Below, one piece after another: positions 7,935 to 16,160 of a stretch of 64,000 bases of DNA. Source of the stretch: Tamaricihabitans halophyticus (GTDB lineage Bacteria; Actinomycetota; Actinomycetes; Mycobacteriales; Pseudonocardiaceae); the NCBI RefSeq assembly GCF_004340875.1, contig NZ_SLXQ01000015.1:1-64000 (forward strand). Reading direction: 5' to 3'. The number at the start of each line of letters is the position of its first letter. The stretch's first letter is position 1. Below the pieces are notes generated by a model that was not told where the DNA came from, ran no database searches, and saw only the letters and a program-made list of their open reading frames with translations. A program made the translations under genes and the position numbers.

Positions 7935-9085
7935 CCCAGCCGCTCCACGATCGTGACATTGGCCTGGCCGCCGCCCTCACACATGACCTGCAGGCCATAA
8001 CGGCCGCCGGTTCGATCGAGCTCGTGCACCAAGGTGGTCATCAGCCGGGCGCCGGTCGCGCCAAGCGGATGGCCGAGCGCGATCGCCCCACCGTGCACGT
8101 TCACCCGTTCCGGATCGGCTCCGCTCTCGTCGAGCCAAGCGAGCACTACCGAGGCAAAGGCTTCGTTGATCTCGATCCGGTCGATGTCGGTGATGGCGAG
8201 CCCCGCGCGGCTGAGCGCGTGCGCGGTAGCTGGGATCGGCGCGGTGAGCATCCACACTGGATCCGCGCCGCGCGCGGAGAGATGGTGGACCCGCGCTCGG
8301 GGCGTGATGCCATGCGCCCGTACCGCCTGTTCGGACATCACGAGCAGGGCGGCGGCACCATCGCAAACCTGACTGGAAACCGCCGCGGTTATCTTGCCCC
8401 CTTCGGTGATCGGCGCGAGTTTGGCCATCTTCGCCAACGAGGTGTCCTGGCGGGGACAGGTGTCTACTTCAGCGGCGCCGAGCGGCATGATCTCCCGGTC
8501 AAAGTGGCCATCTCGAATCGCCGCGGTGGCGCGCTGATGGCTCCGCAGTGCGAAGGACTCCATGGCTGTCCGGCTGATTCGCCATTCCTCGGCGATCATC
8601 TCCGCGGCGCGAAACTGGGATACGGAGGCGTTGCCATAGCGGCGTTGCCAGCCGGGTGAACCGGAGAACGGGTCGGCGAAGCCGAACTGTTCTCCGGCTG
8701 TCATCGCCGCCGAGATGGGGATGGCACTCATGTTCTGCACGCCGCCCGCGACCACGATATCCGCCGTTGCGCTCAGTACGGCCTGCGCGGCGAAGTGCAG
8801 GGCCTGCTGGGAGGAACCACATTGCCGGTCCACGGTGACGCCAGGTACGGCATCGGGTAATCCCGCGACAAGCCATGCGGTTCTGGCGATATCGCCGGCC
8901 TGCGAACCTATCGTGTCCACGCAACCAAGAATCACGTCGTCCACGGCGGCGGGATCGATTCCCGTTCGCTCCACCAGTCCGGCGAGGACGTGCGCGGCCA
9001 AGTCCGCGGAATGTACCTCCGCCAGCGCGCCACCTCGCTTGGTGACGGGCGTGCGCACCGCGTCCACGATGTAGGCCTCGGCCAT
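7931..9085 (-). CDS. fadA6: Thiolase FadA6-like (ring C/D catabolism)
   Basis: A 384-aa thiolase. It has the nucleophilic Cys (DRQCGSSQQ, near residue 90), the His of GGAIALGHPLG and the C-terminal Cys of MCEGGG. Segments such as 'GCVDTIGSQAGDIAR' and 'IPISAAMTAGEQFGF' match mycobacterial FadA6, which cleaves a late beta-ketoacyl-CoA intermediate of HIP degradation. ATG 9085 has GGAGAGG 8 nt upstream and gives the family length; the frame is open further upstream to 9127. Divergent from fadD3 with a KstR2-type box between them. Confidence 0.88.
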   Translation of the reverse strand: MAEAYIVDAVRTPVTKRGGALAEVHSADLAAHVLAGLVERTGIDPAAVDDVILGCVDTIGSQAGDIARTAWLVAGLPDAVPGVTVDRQCGSSQQALHFAAQAVLSATADIVVAGGVQNMSAIPISAAMTAGEQFGFADPFSGSPGWQRRYGNASVSQFRAAEMIAEEWRISRTAMESFALRSHQRATAAIRDGHFDREIMPLGAAEVDTCPRQDTSLAKMAKLAPITEGGKITAAVSSQVCDGAAALLVMSEQAVRAHGITPRARVHHLSARGADPVWMLTAPIPATAHALSRAGLAITDIDRIEINEAFASVVLAWLDESGADPERVNVHGGAIALGHPLGATGARLMTTLVHELDRTGGRYGLQVMCEGGGQANVTIVERLG

Positions 9086-9136
9086 ATACGGACCCTCTCC
9101 GGTAGGGGATGCTGGGTTCCCAGGCATGCTGAGTCT

Positions 9137-9150
9137 AGCAAGCGCTTGGT
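9137..9150. promoter_or_regulatory. KstR2-type operator box 2
   Basis: AGCAAGCGCTTGGT matches AnCAAGnnCTTGnT. It is centred in the 119-bp gap between the fadA6 and fadD3 starts, so it probably represses both divergent promoters. Confidence 0.8.
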
Positions 9151-9204
9151 TGGCGTACTAGGATTGGTGAGAACGTTCGAAGCGGGACGGTCACGGGAGG
9201 TTCG

Positions 9205-10827
9205 GTGTCGCGTGTAGTTACCGGAAGTTCCACGACGATCCCCGAGTGTTTACGGTCGGCGGCCGTCGAAGTGCCTGGCAGGCCGGCGATCATCGACGGC
9301 GACCGCTGGTTCAGTTACGCCGAGCTGGATGCGGCCGCCACCCGATTTGCCAGCGCACTGATCGCGCGGGGCGTGCGCGCCGGCGACCGGGCGGCGATCT
9401 GGGCGCCGAACACGGCGGAATGGGTGATCGCCGCGCTGGGTATGCATGCGGCGGGCGCGATCCTGGTGCCCATCAACACACGCTTTCGTGGGGCTGAGGC
9501 CAGTTACGCGCTGCGGAAGGTCGGCGCGACGGTACTGGTTGTCCAGGATGGCTTTCTGGATACCGGTTACCTGGCCATGGTCAGGGAAAGCCTGGGTTCC
9601 GAAACCGGCACGGCGCCAGCGGAGCGTTCTCCGGTTCCCGGTATACCCACGTTGCATACCGTCGTCACGACCGACGACCGCGGCGATGACTCCGTGTGGC
9701 CGTTCGACCGATTTCTCGAACTCGCCGATAACGGGCACAGCGCCGAGGTGGATCGTCGGATCGCGACACTGCGCGGGAAAGACGTGGCGGATATTCTGTT
9801 CACCTCGGGTACTACCGGATATCCGAAGGGAGCGATGGTCAGCCATCGGGCCAATCTCGTGGTCAACGCGGCCTGGAGCGATATGGTGGGACTCGAGCCA
9901 GCTGACCGGTACCTGCTGGTCAATCCGTTCTTTCACAGCTTTGGCTACCGCGCGGGTATTCTGGCTTGTCTCATTCGCAGGGCAACCATGATCCCGCTCC
10001 CGGTATTCGATGTGGACACCGCGCTGCGGGCCATCGCGCGGGAACGCGTCACGGTCTTTCCCGGTGCGCCGGCGGTGTATTCCGCGATCCTGGCGCATCC
10101 TCGGCTCGCCGATTACGACATCGGCTCGGTGCGGCTCGCGGTGACCGGCGCTACCGTGGTTCCGGTCCCGCTATTGCGAAGTATGCGCACCGAACTGGGC
10201 TTTCGAGACGTGATCACCGCTTACGGGTTGACCGAGACCTGTGGCACGGTAACCGTTTGTCCACCGGATACCGACGAGGATCGGCTGTCTACCAGTTGCG
10301 GTAAGGCGATTCCCGGCACGGAGGTGATCGTCGTCGACGCGGCCAACCAGCGGCTGCCAGCAGGAGAGACCGGCGAGATACTGGTACGTGGCGACAATGT
10401 GATGCTTGGCTACTACGCGGACCAGGACGCTACCGACGCCGCGATCGACTCGGCTGGCTGGCTGCGCACCGGTGATATCGGTTGGCTGGATTCCGACGGG
10501 TATCTCCGGGTCACCGACCGGCTCAAGGATATGTTCGTGGTTGGCGGGTTCAACGTTTATCCGGCCGAAGTCGAAAGACTGCTCGCCGAGCACCCCGCGG
10601 TGTCCGAAGTGGCCGTGGTCGGCATGCCGGATGAGCGCCTTGGCGAGGTTGGCCACGCGTACGTGGTGCGCCGGCGAGGTGTTGAACCGACCGAAGACGA
10701 ACTGATCGAACATTGCCGGGCGATCATGGCGAACTTCAAGGTGCCGCGAAAGGTGTCGTTCTGCCCCGAACTGCCGCGTACCGCGAGCGGCAAGGTGCAG
10801 AAATTCCGGCTCGGCGCCGCAGGCTGA
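9205..10827 (+). CDS. fadD3: Acyl-CoA synthetase FadD3-like (HIP-CoA ligase)
   Basis: A 540-aa ATP-dependent acyl-CoA ligase. ANL motifs are present: P-loop LFTSGTTGYPKG, AYGLTE, TGDIG, and the C-terminal lysine in TASGKVQKF. Segments such as 'RYLLVNPFFHSFGYRAGILACL' (shortened here) and 'VTDRLKDMFVVGGFNVYPAEVE'-like regions agree with mycobacterial FadD3, which activates the ring C/D propionate HIP with CoA. GTG 9205 follows GGAGG. It is preceded by box 2 and closed by a hairpin at 10813-10854, so it is probably monocistronic. Confidence 0.85.
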   Translation: MSRVVTGSSTTIPECLRSAAVEVPGRPAIIDGDRWFSYAELDAAATRFASALIARGVRAGDRAAIWAPNTAEWVIAALGMHAAGAILVPINTRFRGAEASYALRKVGATVLVVQDGFLDTGYLAMVRESLGSETGTAPAERSPVPGIPTLHTVVTTDDRGDDSVWPFDRFLELADNGHSAEVDRRIATLRGKDVADILFTSGTTGYPKGAMVSHRANLVVNAAWSDMVGLEPADRYLLVNPFFHSFGYRAGILACLIRRATMIPLPVFDVDTALRAIARERVTVFPGAPAVYSAILAHPRLADYDIGSVRLAVTGATVVPVPLLRSMRTELGFRDVITAYGLTETCGTVTVCPPDTDEDRLSTSCGKAIPGTEVIVVDAANQRLPAGETGEILVRGDNVMLGYYADQDATDAAIDSAGWLRTGDIGWLDSDGYLRVTDRLKDMFVVGGFNVYPAEVERLLAEHPAVSEVAVVGMPDERLGEVGHAYVVRRRGVEPTEDELIEHCRAIMANFKVPRKVSFCPELPRTASGKVQKFRLGAAG

Positions 10828-10854
10828 TGGTCTCCCGGTAGCGACTGCGGCGCC
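10813..10854 (+). terminator. Hairpin at the 3' end of fadD3
   Basis: GGCGCCGCAG (10813-10822) pairs perfectly with CTGCGGCGCC (10845-10854) around a 22-nt loop. The 5' arm lies in the last codons of fadD3. No U-tract follows, which is usual for actinobacterial terminators. It separates fadD3 from the ipd operon promoter. Confidence 0.55.
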
Positions 10855-10866
10855 AGCCTCCCTGGC

Positions 10867-10894
10867 TTGACGGTGGAGTCCTTGCTGGTAAGCT
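10867..10894 (+). promoter_or_regulatory. Promoter of the ipd operon
   Basis: -35 TTGACG (10867-10872), 16-bp spacer, -10 TAAGCT (10889-10894). Operator box 3 begins 7 nt downstream and would cover the transcription start, a clear repression geometry. Confidence 0.6.
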
Positions 10895-10900
10895 AAACCA

Positions 10901-10914
10901 ACCAAGCGCTTGCT
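10901..10914. promoter_or_regulatory. KstR2-type operator box 3
   Basis: ACCAAGCGCTTGCT, identical in sequence to box 1, lies over the predicted start of the ipdA transcript, 27 nt before the ipdA ATG. Matches AnCAAGnnCTTGnT. Confidence 0.82.
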
Positions 10915-10940
10915 ACGGATCGCGATGCGAGGAGCCGTGG

Positions 10941-11759
10941 ATGGTTGATAAGCGGATGACGGGAGCTGATGTGATCTCCCGGTTGAGGTCCGGGATGACC
11001 ATCGGGATTGGCGGCTGGGGATCGCGTCGTAAACCGATGTCCTTGGTACGGGAAATCCTCCGTTCGGACCTGCGAGACCTGACGATCGTCAGCTATGGCG
11101 GCCCCGATGTCGGCCTGTTGTGTGCCGCGGGCAAGGTGCGCAAGCTGGTGTTCGGCTTCGTCTCGCTGGACTCGATCGCGCTGGACCCGCATTTCCGGGC
11201 CACCAGGCAAGCCGGCGCTATTGACGTCGTCGAGCTGGACGAGGGAATGCTGCAGTGGGGCCTGTACGCCGCTGGGCTCAACTTGCCGTTCCTGCCAACC
11301 CGTGCTGGCCTTGGTTCGGATGTCCTTACCCATACTCCGGAACTGCGGACGGTCATTGACCCGTACGACGGTGACGAGCTCGTCGCGATGCCTGCCTTGC
11401 CGCTGGATGCCGCGGTGGTGCACATGAACCGTGCTGACGAACACGGCAACGCGCAGTTTCTCGGTCCGGACCCCTACTTCGATGACCTGTTCTGCATGGC
11501 TGCCGAGCAAGCCTTCGTGTCCTGTGAGCGGATCGTGCCCACGGCGGAATTCACCGAGGTTGCCCATCCGGCGACGTTGCGGATCAGCCGCATGATGGTG
11601 ACCGGAGTTGTCGAAGCCCCCGGCGGCGCGCGTTTCACCTCATGTGTTCCGGACTATGAGCGCGATGAGGAACTGCAACGCGAGTACGCCGCGGCCGCGG
11701 CCGATGACGAGGCATGGCAGGCGTTCGCCGGACGGTACTTGCGGGAGGCATTGGCATGA
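10941..11759 (+). CDS. ipdA: IpdA-like: CoA-transferase-fold ring-opening hydrolase, subunit alpha
   Basis: A 272-aa protein of the family I CoA-transferase fold. It closely follows mycobacterial IpdA: 'GIGGWGSRRKPM' near residue 22, 'YGGPDVGLLC', and 'LDEGML' with a Glu at ~101, the likely catalytic Glu. IpdAB opens the last steroid ring (COCHEA-CoA) hydrolytically rather than moving CoA. ATG 10941 follows GAGGAG. First gene of a long operon (ipdA-ipdB-ipdC-ipdF-maoC-maoC-echA20-fadE31-fadE32-ech). The stop overlaps the ipdB start (ATGA). Confidence 0.9.
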   Translation: MVDKRMTGADVISRLRSGMTIGIGGWGSRRKPMSLVREILRSDLRDLTIVSYGGPDVGLLCAAGKVRKLVFGFVSLDSIALDPHFRATRQAGAIDVVELDEGMLQWGLYAAGLNLPFLPTRAGLGSDVLTHTPELRTVIDPYDGDELVAMPALPLDAAVVHMNRADEHGNAQFLGPDPYFDDLFCMAAEQAFVSCERIVPTAEFTEVAHPATLRISRMMVTGVVEAPGGARFTSCVPDYERDEELQREYAAAAADDEAWQAFAGRYLREALA

Positions 11760-12580
11760 CCGATTCCACTGTGCCCGCCGACCGGTGGGCGGAGCCGGAC
11801 ATGACAACCGGCGACGAAACGGTGACGCGCGCCGAAGTCTGCGTCGTTGCCTGTGCCGAGGTGTTCCGGGGCAGTGGGGAAATAATGGCCAGCGCGTTTG
11901 GCACCATACCGGCAATCGGCGTGCGCCTTGCCCGGCATACCTTCGCCCCCGATTTGTTGCTATCGGACGGTGAAGCGCTGTTGATGCGCGGTACCTGGCC
12001 GGTAGGCACTCCGGCGGAAGGCGACATCGAGGGCTGGGCGCCCTTTCGGGCCGTCTTTGATCTGGTGTGGCACGGGAAACGGCATGTGATGATGATTCCC
12101 AGCCAGCTCGATGTTCATGGAAACATGAATATTTCGGCGATCGGCGATTACCACCGGCCGAAGGTGCAGTTGCTCGGTGCGCGTGGCGGTCCGGGGAATA
12201 CAGTTTGTCATCCAACCAGCTACTGGATACCCAAACATTCCCCGAGGTCTCTCGTGTCCAAGGTGGACATGGTTAGTGGTGTAGGTCATGACCGGGCAGC
12301 CGCCGCCGGTCCCGCCGCGCGGCGCTACCACCAGTTGCACCGGGTGGTCACGAATCTCGGCGTTCTGGACTTCGCCGCTGATGGCCGGCTTCGTCTGGTA
12401 TCCGTGCATCCCGGCGTGACCGTGCCGCAGGTACGCGCGGAAACCGGGTTTCCGCTCGACTTGGCCGGTGCCACGGAGAACACGGTGGCCACCACCCGGT
12501 TGCCGACGGCTGCCGAGCTGCGACTGATCAGGGAGGAACTCGACCCAGCGGGTCTGCGGGAACACGAGGTGCCGTCGTGA
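11756..12580 (+). CDS. ipdB: IpdB-like: CoA-transferase-fold ring-opening hydrolase, subunit beta
   Basis: A 274-aa partner of IpdA. It shows the family segments 'TRAEVCVVACAEVFRGSGEIM', shortened in my reading to its core VCVVACAE, plus 'LARHTFAPD', 'GNMNISAIG' and 'GGPGNTVCHPTSYW'. A variable N-terminal extension of about 25 residues precedes the conserved start, so a later start is possible; ATG 11756 is chosen for its ATGA overlap with ipdA. Forms the heteromeric hydrolase with IpdA for ring opening in HIP catabolism. Confidence 0.88.
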   Translation: MTDSTVPADRWAEPDMTTGDETVTRAEVCVVACAEVFRGSGEIMASAFGTIPAIGVRLARHTFAPDLLLSDGEALLMRGTWPVGTPAEGDIEGWAPFRAVFDLVWHGKRHVMMIPSQLDVHGNMNISAIGDYHRPKVQLLGARGGPGNTVCHPTSYWIPKHSPRSLVSKVDMVSGVGHDRAAAAGPAARRYHQLHRVVTNLGVLDFAADGRLRLVSVHPGVTVPQVRAETGFPLDLAGATENTVATTRLPTAAELRLIREELDPAGLREHEVPS

Positions 12581-13710
12581 ACGCGGATTCGTCTGCGATT
12601 GCGGCCCCGCTGTACACCAGGGCCTGCGAGCTGTTCGGGGTGCGATACCCCATCGTGCAGACCGGTATGGGTTATGTCTCGGATGTCGGGCTGACGGCCG
12701 CTACCGCGCGGGCCGGCGGTCTTGGCATCCTCTCCGCGGCGCTGCTCGACTATGCCGAGCTGGCTACCGCGATCGAGGCGATACAGGCGAGAACCGATCG
12801 GCCCTTCGGCGTGAACATCCGTGCCGATCAGCCCGATGTGGCACGCCGGATCGATCTGCTGATCAGCGCCGGCGTGCGCGTGGCCTCATTTGCCCTTGCC
12901 CCACGGCAGGGCCTGATCGACCGCTGCAAAGAAGGCGGTCTTGTCGTGCTGCCTTCCGTCGGGGCACGGCGCCATGCCGAGAAAGTCGCCTCCTGGGGCG
13001 CGGATGCCGTCGTCGTGCAGGGCAGCGAAGGTGGTGGGCACACCGGAGGGGTACCCACCAGCCTGCTGCTGCCGCAGGTGGTGGACGCCGTTGATATCCC
13101 GGTACTCGCCGCGGGTGGTTTCTTTGACGGCCGTGGCCTTGTCGCGGCGCTTTCCTATGGCGCCGCCGGTGTCGCGATGGGTACGCGTTTCCTGTTGACC
13201 AGCGATTCTCCCGTTCAGGACAGCATCAAAGCGGCCTATCTGCGTGGAACCGTCGATGACACCGTGCTGACCACCGAAGTTGACGGCGTGCCCCAACGGG
13301 TGCTGCGCACCGGCATGGTGGACAGGCTGGAACGAGGTTCCACGGCTGGCCGGTGGCTGCGCGCCGGCCGCAACGCGATCGCTTTTCGCAAGCTGTCCGG
13401 AACCCGCTGGCGCGACCTGGTGCAGGAGGGCCTTGCGATGCGCAAGGACGGGCAGCTCACCTGGAGCCAGGTGGTGATGGCGGCAAACGCCCCGATGCTG
13501 TATCGCGCCGGCCTACTGGACGGCGAGGCGGAGCTCGGGGTGTTCGCCACCGGCCAGGTGGTGGGGCTGATCGACGACTTGCCCAGTTGCGCGGGGCTGA
13601 TCGAGCGGATCGTCGGGCAAGCCACGGAAGTATTGCGGGGATTCGGTGTCGCTCCCGATACGGATACCGCGGGGTCCATAGCCGACAGCAAGGCGGTGGA
13701 CCGTGCCTGA
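12577..13710 (+). CDS. ipdC: IpdC-like flavin-dependent oxidoreductase (nitronate-monooxygenase family)
   Basis: A 377-aa TIM-barrel FMN protein of the NMO/2-nitropropane dioxygenase family. Key stretches are 'PIVQTGMGYVS', 'FGVNIRAD', 'VVQGSEGGGHTGG', 'LAAGGFFDGRG' and 'GVAMGTRFL'. The whole sequence aligns with mycobacterial IpdC, a NADH-dependent reductase acting on a hydroxylated ring C/D CoA thioester. GTG 12577 overlaps the ipdB stop (GTGA), implying coupled translation, and its own end overlaps ipdF by 8 nt. An N-terminal extension of ~12 residues precedes the conserved barrel strand. Confidence 0.88.
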   Translation: MNADSSAIAAPLYTRACELFGVRYPIVQTGMGYVSDVGLTAATARAGGLGILSAALLDYAELATAIEAIQARTDRPFGVNIRADQPDVARRIDLLISAGVRVASFALAPRQGLIDRCKEGGLVVLPSVGARRHAEKVASWGADAVVVQGSEGGGHTGGVPTSLLLPQVVDAVDIPVLAAGGFFDGRGLVAALSYGAAGVAMGTRFLLTSDSPVQDSIKAAYLRGTVDDTVLTTEVDGVPQRVLRTGMVDRLERGSTAGRWLRAGRNAIAFRKLSGTRWRDLVQEGLAMRKDGQLTWSQVVMAANAPMLYRAGLLDGEAELGVFATGQVVGLIDDLPSCAGLIERIVGQATEVLRGFGVAPDTDTAGSIADSKAVDRA

Positions 13711-14482
13711 ACCGAGCGCGCCTCCGGTCGCGCATAACCTGCTTGCCGAGCGTACCGTGTTGGTCACCGCCTCGGCCGGCACCGGCATCGGCTATGCCAC
13801 CGCGCGGCGGTGTGCCGAAGAGGGAGCGCGCGTCGCGATCAGCGACCGGCACGAACGCCGACTGGCGGAGGCAGCCGATCAGCTCGCCGAACTCACCGGC
13901 ACACGCCCGCTTGCCGTGCCCTGTGATGTCACCGACCGGGCACAGATCGATCGACTGGTGGACACCGTCGCGGCGGAGTACGGCGGCATCGATGTACTGG
14001 TGAACAATGCCGGGCTCGGCGGTACGGCGAGCGTGCTCGAGATGACCGACGAGCAATGGGACACGGTGTTGGGGATCAGCCTGACCGCGACCTTCAAAGT
14101 CACCCGTGCCACGCTCCGGCATATGGTTCCAGCCGGCCGTGGCGTCATCGTGAACAACGCCTCGGTGATCGGCTGGCGCGCACAGGCTGGCCAGGCGCAC
14201 TACGCAGCGGCCAAGGCCGGAGTGATGGCACTGACCCGCTGTGCGGCCATGGATGTGTCCGAGCACGGAATCCGGATCAATGCCGTCGCACCCAGTATCG
14301 CGACGCATCCGCATCTGGCCAAAGTCACCAGCGCCGAACTGCTCGCCACGCTCGCGGAGCGCGAGGCCTTCGGCCGCGCGGCCGAACCGTGGGAGGTAGC
14401 CAACGTGATCGTGTTTCTGGCCAGCGATTACTCGTCGTACCTGACCGGCGAGGTCGTCTCCGTCAGCAGTCAACACCCGTGA
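13703..14482 (+). CDS. ipdF: IpdF-like SDR (hydroxy-HIP-CoA dehydrogenase)
   Basis: A 259-aa SDR. Loop TASAGTGIG, NNAG, catalytic Ser (NNASVIGWRAQ) and Tyr-AAA-Lys (HYAAAK). The region 'MALTRCAAMD', 'EAFGRAAEPWEVA' and the terminal 'GEVVSVSSQ' match mycobacterial IpdF, which oxidises the 5-hydroxyl of the HIP-CoA-derived intermediate. GTG 13703 overlaps ipdC. Fourth gene of the ipd operon. Confidence 0.88.
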   Translation: MPEPSAPPVAHNLLAERTVLVTASAGTGIGYATARRCAEEGARVAISDRHERRLAEAADQLAELTGTRPLAVPCDVTDRAQIDRLVDTVAAEYGGIDVLVNNAGLGGTASVLEMTDEQWDTVLGISLTATFKVTRATLRHMVPAGRGVIVNNASVIGWRAQAGQAHYAAAKAGVMALTRCAAMDVSEHGIRINAVAPSIATHPHLAKVTSAELLATLAEREAFGRAAEPWEVANVIVFLASDYSSYLTGEVVSVSSQHP

Positions 14483-14504
14483 CTCGCAACGAAATGAGGC
14501 AGCA

Positions 14505-14954
14505 ATGGTCGACCCTGCCGCGGTGGGAAATGCCGGCACGGCGTTTCGAATGGACATCGAGCGCGGCAAGATTCGAGAGTTCGCTCATGCCACGCGCAGC
14601 GCCGATCCACGTTACCTCGAAGTGGATCGGCCGGTTGTCCCGCCGACTTTCCTGACCACAACCTTCTTCTGGCAGCACGACCAGGCGGACCCGTGGCCGT
14701 CGGTTCAGCTGGACCAGCAGCGCGGCCTACACGCCGAGCAGGAGTACGAGTTCTTCGGCCCGCCTCCCCGCGCCGGTACTCGACTCACCTGCCAATCCCG
14801 GATCGGTGAGATCTACACCAAGCAGGGACGCCGGGGCGGTGAACTCACCTTCGCGACCATGCACACCGATTTCTGGGACGAGGATGGCCGGTTGGTCGCC
14901 CGGGCGACCATGACCGGCGTGGAAACCGGCCAGCCACCGAAGGGGGAGACGTGA
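14505..14954 (+). CDS. MaoC-like hydratase, N-domain (non-catalytic type) subunit
   Basis: A 149-aa hotdog-fold protein of the MaoC N-terminal class. The position of the hydratase Asp-x4-His motif reads 'SADPRYLE' (Tyr in place of His), so it probably lacks the catalytic dyad and acts as the substrate-shaping half of a heterodimer with the next gene, as in HadA/HadB or ChsH2/ChsH1. ATG 14505 lies 23 nt after ipdF, and the stop overlaps the next gene (GTGA). Likely hydrates the enoyl-CoA made by FadE30-type enzymes. Confidence 0.75.
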   Translation: MVDPAAVGNAGTAFRMDIERGKIREFAHATRSADPRYLEVDRPVVPPTFLTTTFFWQHDQADPWPSVQLDQQRGLHAEQEYEFFGPPPRAGTRLTCQSRIGEIYTKQGRRGGELTFATMHTDFWDEDGRLVARATMTGVETGQPPKGET

Positions 14955-15373
14955 CCGTGCCAGCCGCGCCCGCAGCCTGGCGGATCGGTCCGGTTTGCCG
15001 GACGGATTTCGTTCGGTATCAAGGCGCTTCCGGTGATATGAACCCGATCCACCACGATGAGCCGTTTGCTCAGGAAGCCGGGTTCCCGACCCCGTTCTCG
15101 GTGGGCATGTGGCAGGCGGGGCTACTCGGCAGCTATGCGGCGAGCTGGCTTGGCCCGGAGAACGTGCGCCGGTTCCGAATCAGATTCCGGGAGCAGGTAT
15201 GGCCCGAGGATGTGCTCACTTGCGACGGAAAGATCCTGCGGGAGTATGCCGAAAATGGCCAACGGATAGCTGAGGTTGAGCTGACCTGCCGGCGGCAGAC
15301 GGGCTCCGTGGCGGTTACGGCCCTGGCAACCTTTGTGATCCCCGCCGAGACGGAGGCAGCCGATGGCGAATGA
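14951..15373 (+). CDS. MaoC-like enoyl-CoA hydratase, catalytic subunit
   Basis: A 140-aa MaoC domain with the intact Asp-x4-His dyad ('GDMNPIHHDE', near residue 30) followed by the 'GFPTPFSVGMWQAG' segment typical of R-specific hydratases. Starts with GTG in a GTGA overlap with the previous half-subunit, consistent with a heterodimer, and overlaps echA20 by 11 nt. Located in the ipd operon, so it most likely hydrates an unsaturated propionyl-CoA side chain of the indane intermediate. Confidence 0.8.
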   Translation: MTVPAAPAAWRIGPVCRTDFVRYQGASGDMNPIHHDEPFAQEAGFPTPFSVGMWQAGLLGSYAASWLGPENVRRFRIRFREQVWPEDVLTCDGKILREYAENGQRIAEVELTCRRQTGSVAVTALATFVIPAETEAADGE

Positions 15374-16160
15374 GCCGGTTCCGTCGTCAGAACCGAACCC
15401 AGTGCGCCGTACCGTCCGCGCGGACGGCGTGGCTGAGCTGGTCGTAGACCACCCGCCGGTGAATGCGTTACCGGTAGCGGGATGGTTTGCCCTCGCGGAA
15501 GCCGTCACCGCCATGGGCGCCGACCCTACCGTGCGGTCCGTTGTGCTGCGGGCTGCGGGGCGTGGGTTCAACGCGGGCGTGGATATCAAGGAGATGCAAC
15601 GAACCGCCGGATTCAGCGCGTTGGTCGGGGCGAATCGCGGGTGCTACGCCGCGTTCAAAGCGGTGTACGAGTGTCCTGTCCCGGTCATCGCCGCGGTACA
15701 CGGATTCTGCCTTGGTGGTGGTATCGGACTCGTCGGCAACGCCGATGTGATCCTTGCCGCCGAGGACGCGACCTTCGGGCTGCCCGAAGTGGACCGTGGG
15801 GCACTTGGTGCCGCGACGCATCTTGCCCGACTGGTACCACAGCACCGGATGCGTGCGATGGTTTACACCGCGGCCACGGCCACCGCGGCGGAACTACACG
15901 GCTATGGTTCGATCCACGCGGTCGTTCCCGTAGACCAGCTGCGTGCCTCCGCGTTGGAGCTTGCCGCGCGGATCGCTGGCAAAGACCCGACGGTGATCCT
16001 CGCGGCGAAGGAATCGCTCAACGGAATTGATCCCTGGGACGTGAACCGCAGTTACCGGTTCGAGCAGGGCTTTACGTTCGAACTCAATCTCGCCGGCGTG
16101 GCCGAGGACCTGCGTAGCGAATTCGGCCGCTCGTCGCTACCCGGCGAAGGGGCTGGCTGA
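15363..16160 (+). CDS. echA20: EchA20-like crotonase (ring D hydrolase)
   Basis: A 265-aa crotonase-fold protein. Segments 'GRGFNAGVDIKEMQRT', 'GGGIGLVGNADV', 'LPEVDRGALGAATHLARLVPQH' (partly quoted) and 'EQGFTFELNLAGVA' match mycobacterial EchA20, which opens ring D of the CoA thioester HIEC-CoA hydrolytically just before IpdAB acts. The ATG overlaps the MaoC gene and the stop overlaps fadE31 by one base (TGATG). Its position beside ipdABC and fadE31/32 supports the assignment. Confidence 0.88.
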   Translation: MANEPVPSSEPNPVRRTVRADGVAELVVDHPPVNALPVAGWFALAEAVTAMGADPTVRSVVLRAAGRGFNAGVDIKEMQRTAGFSALVGANRGCYAAFKAVYECPVPVIAAVHGFCLGGGIGLVGNADVILAAEDATFGLPEVDRGALGAATHLARLVPQHRMRAMVYTAATATAAELHGYGSIHAVVPVDQLRASALELAARIAGKDPTVILAAKESLNGIDPWDVNRSYRFEQGFTFELNLAGVAEDLRSEFGRSSLPGEGAG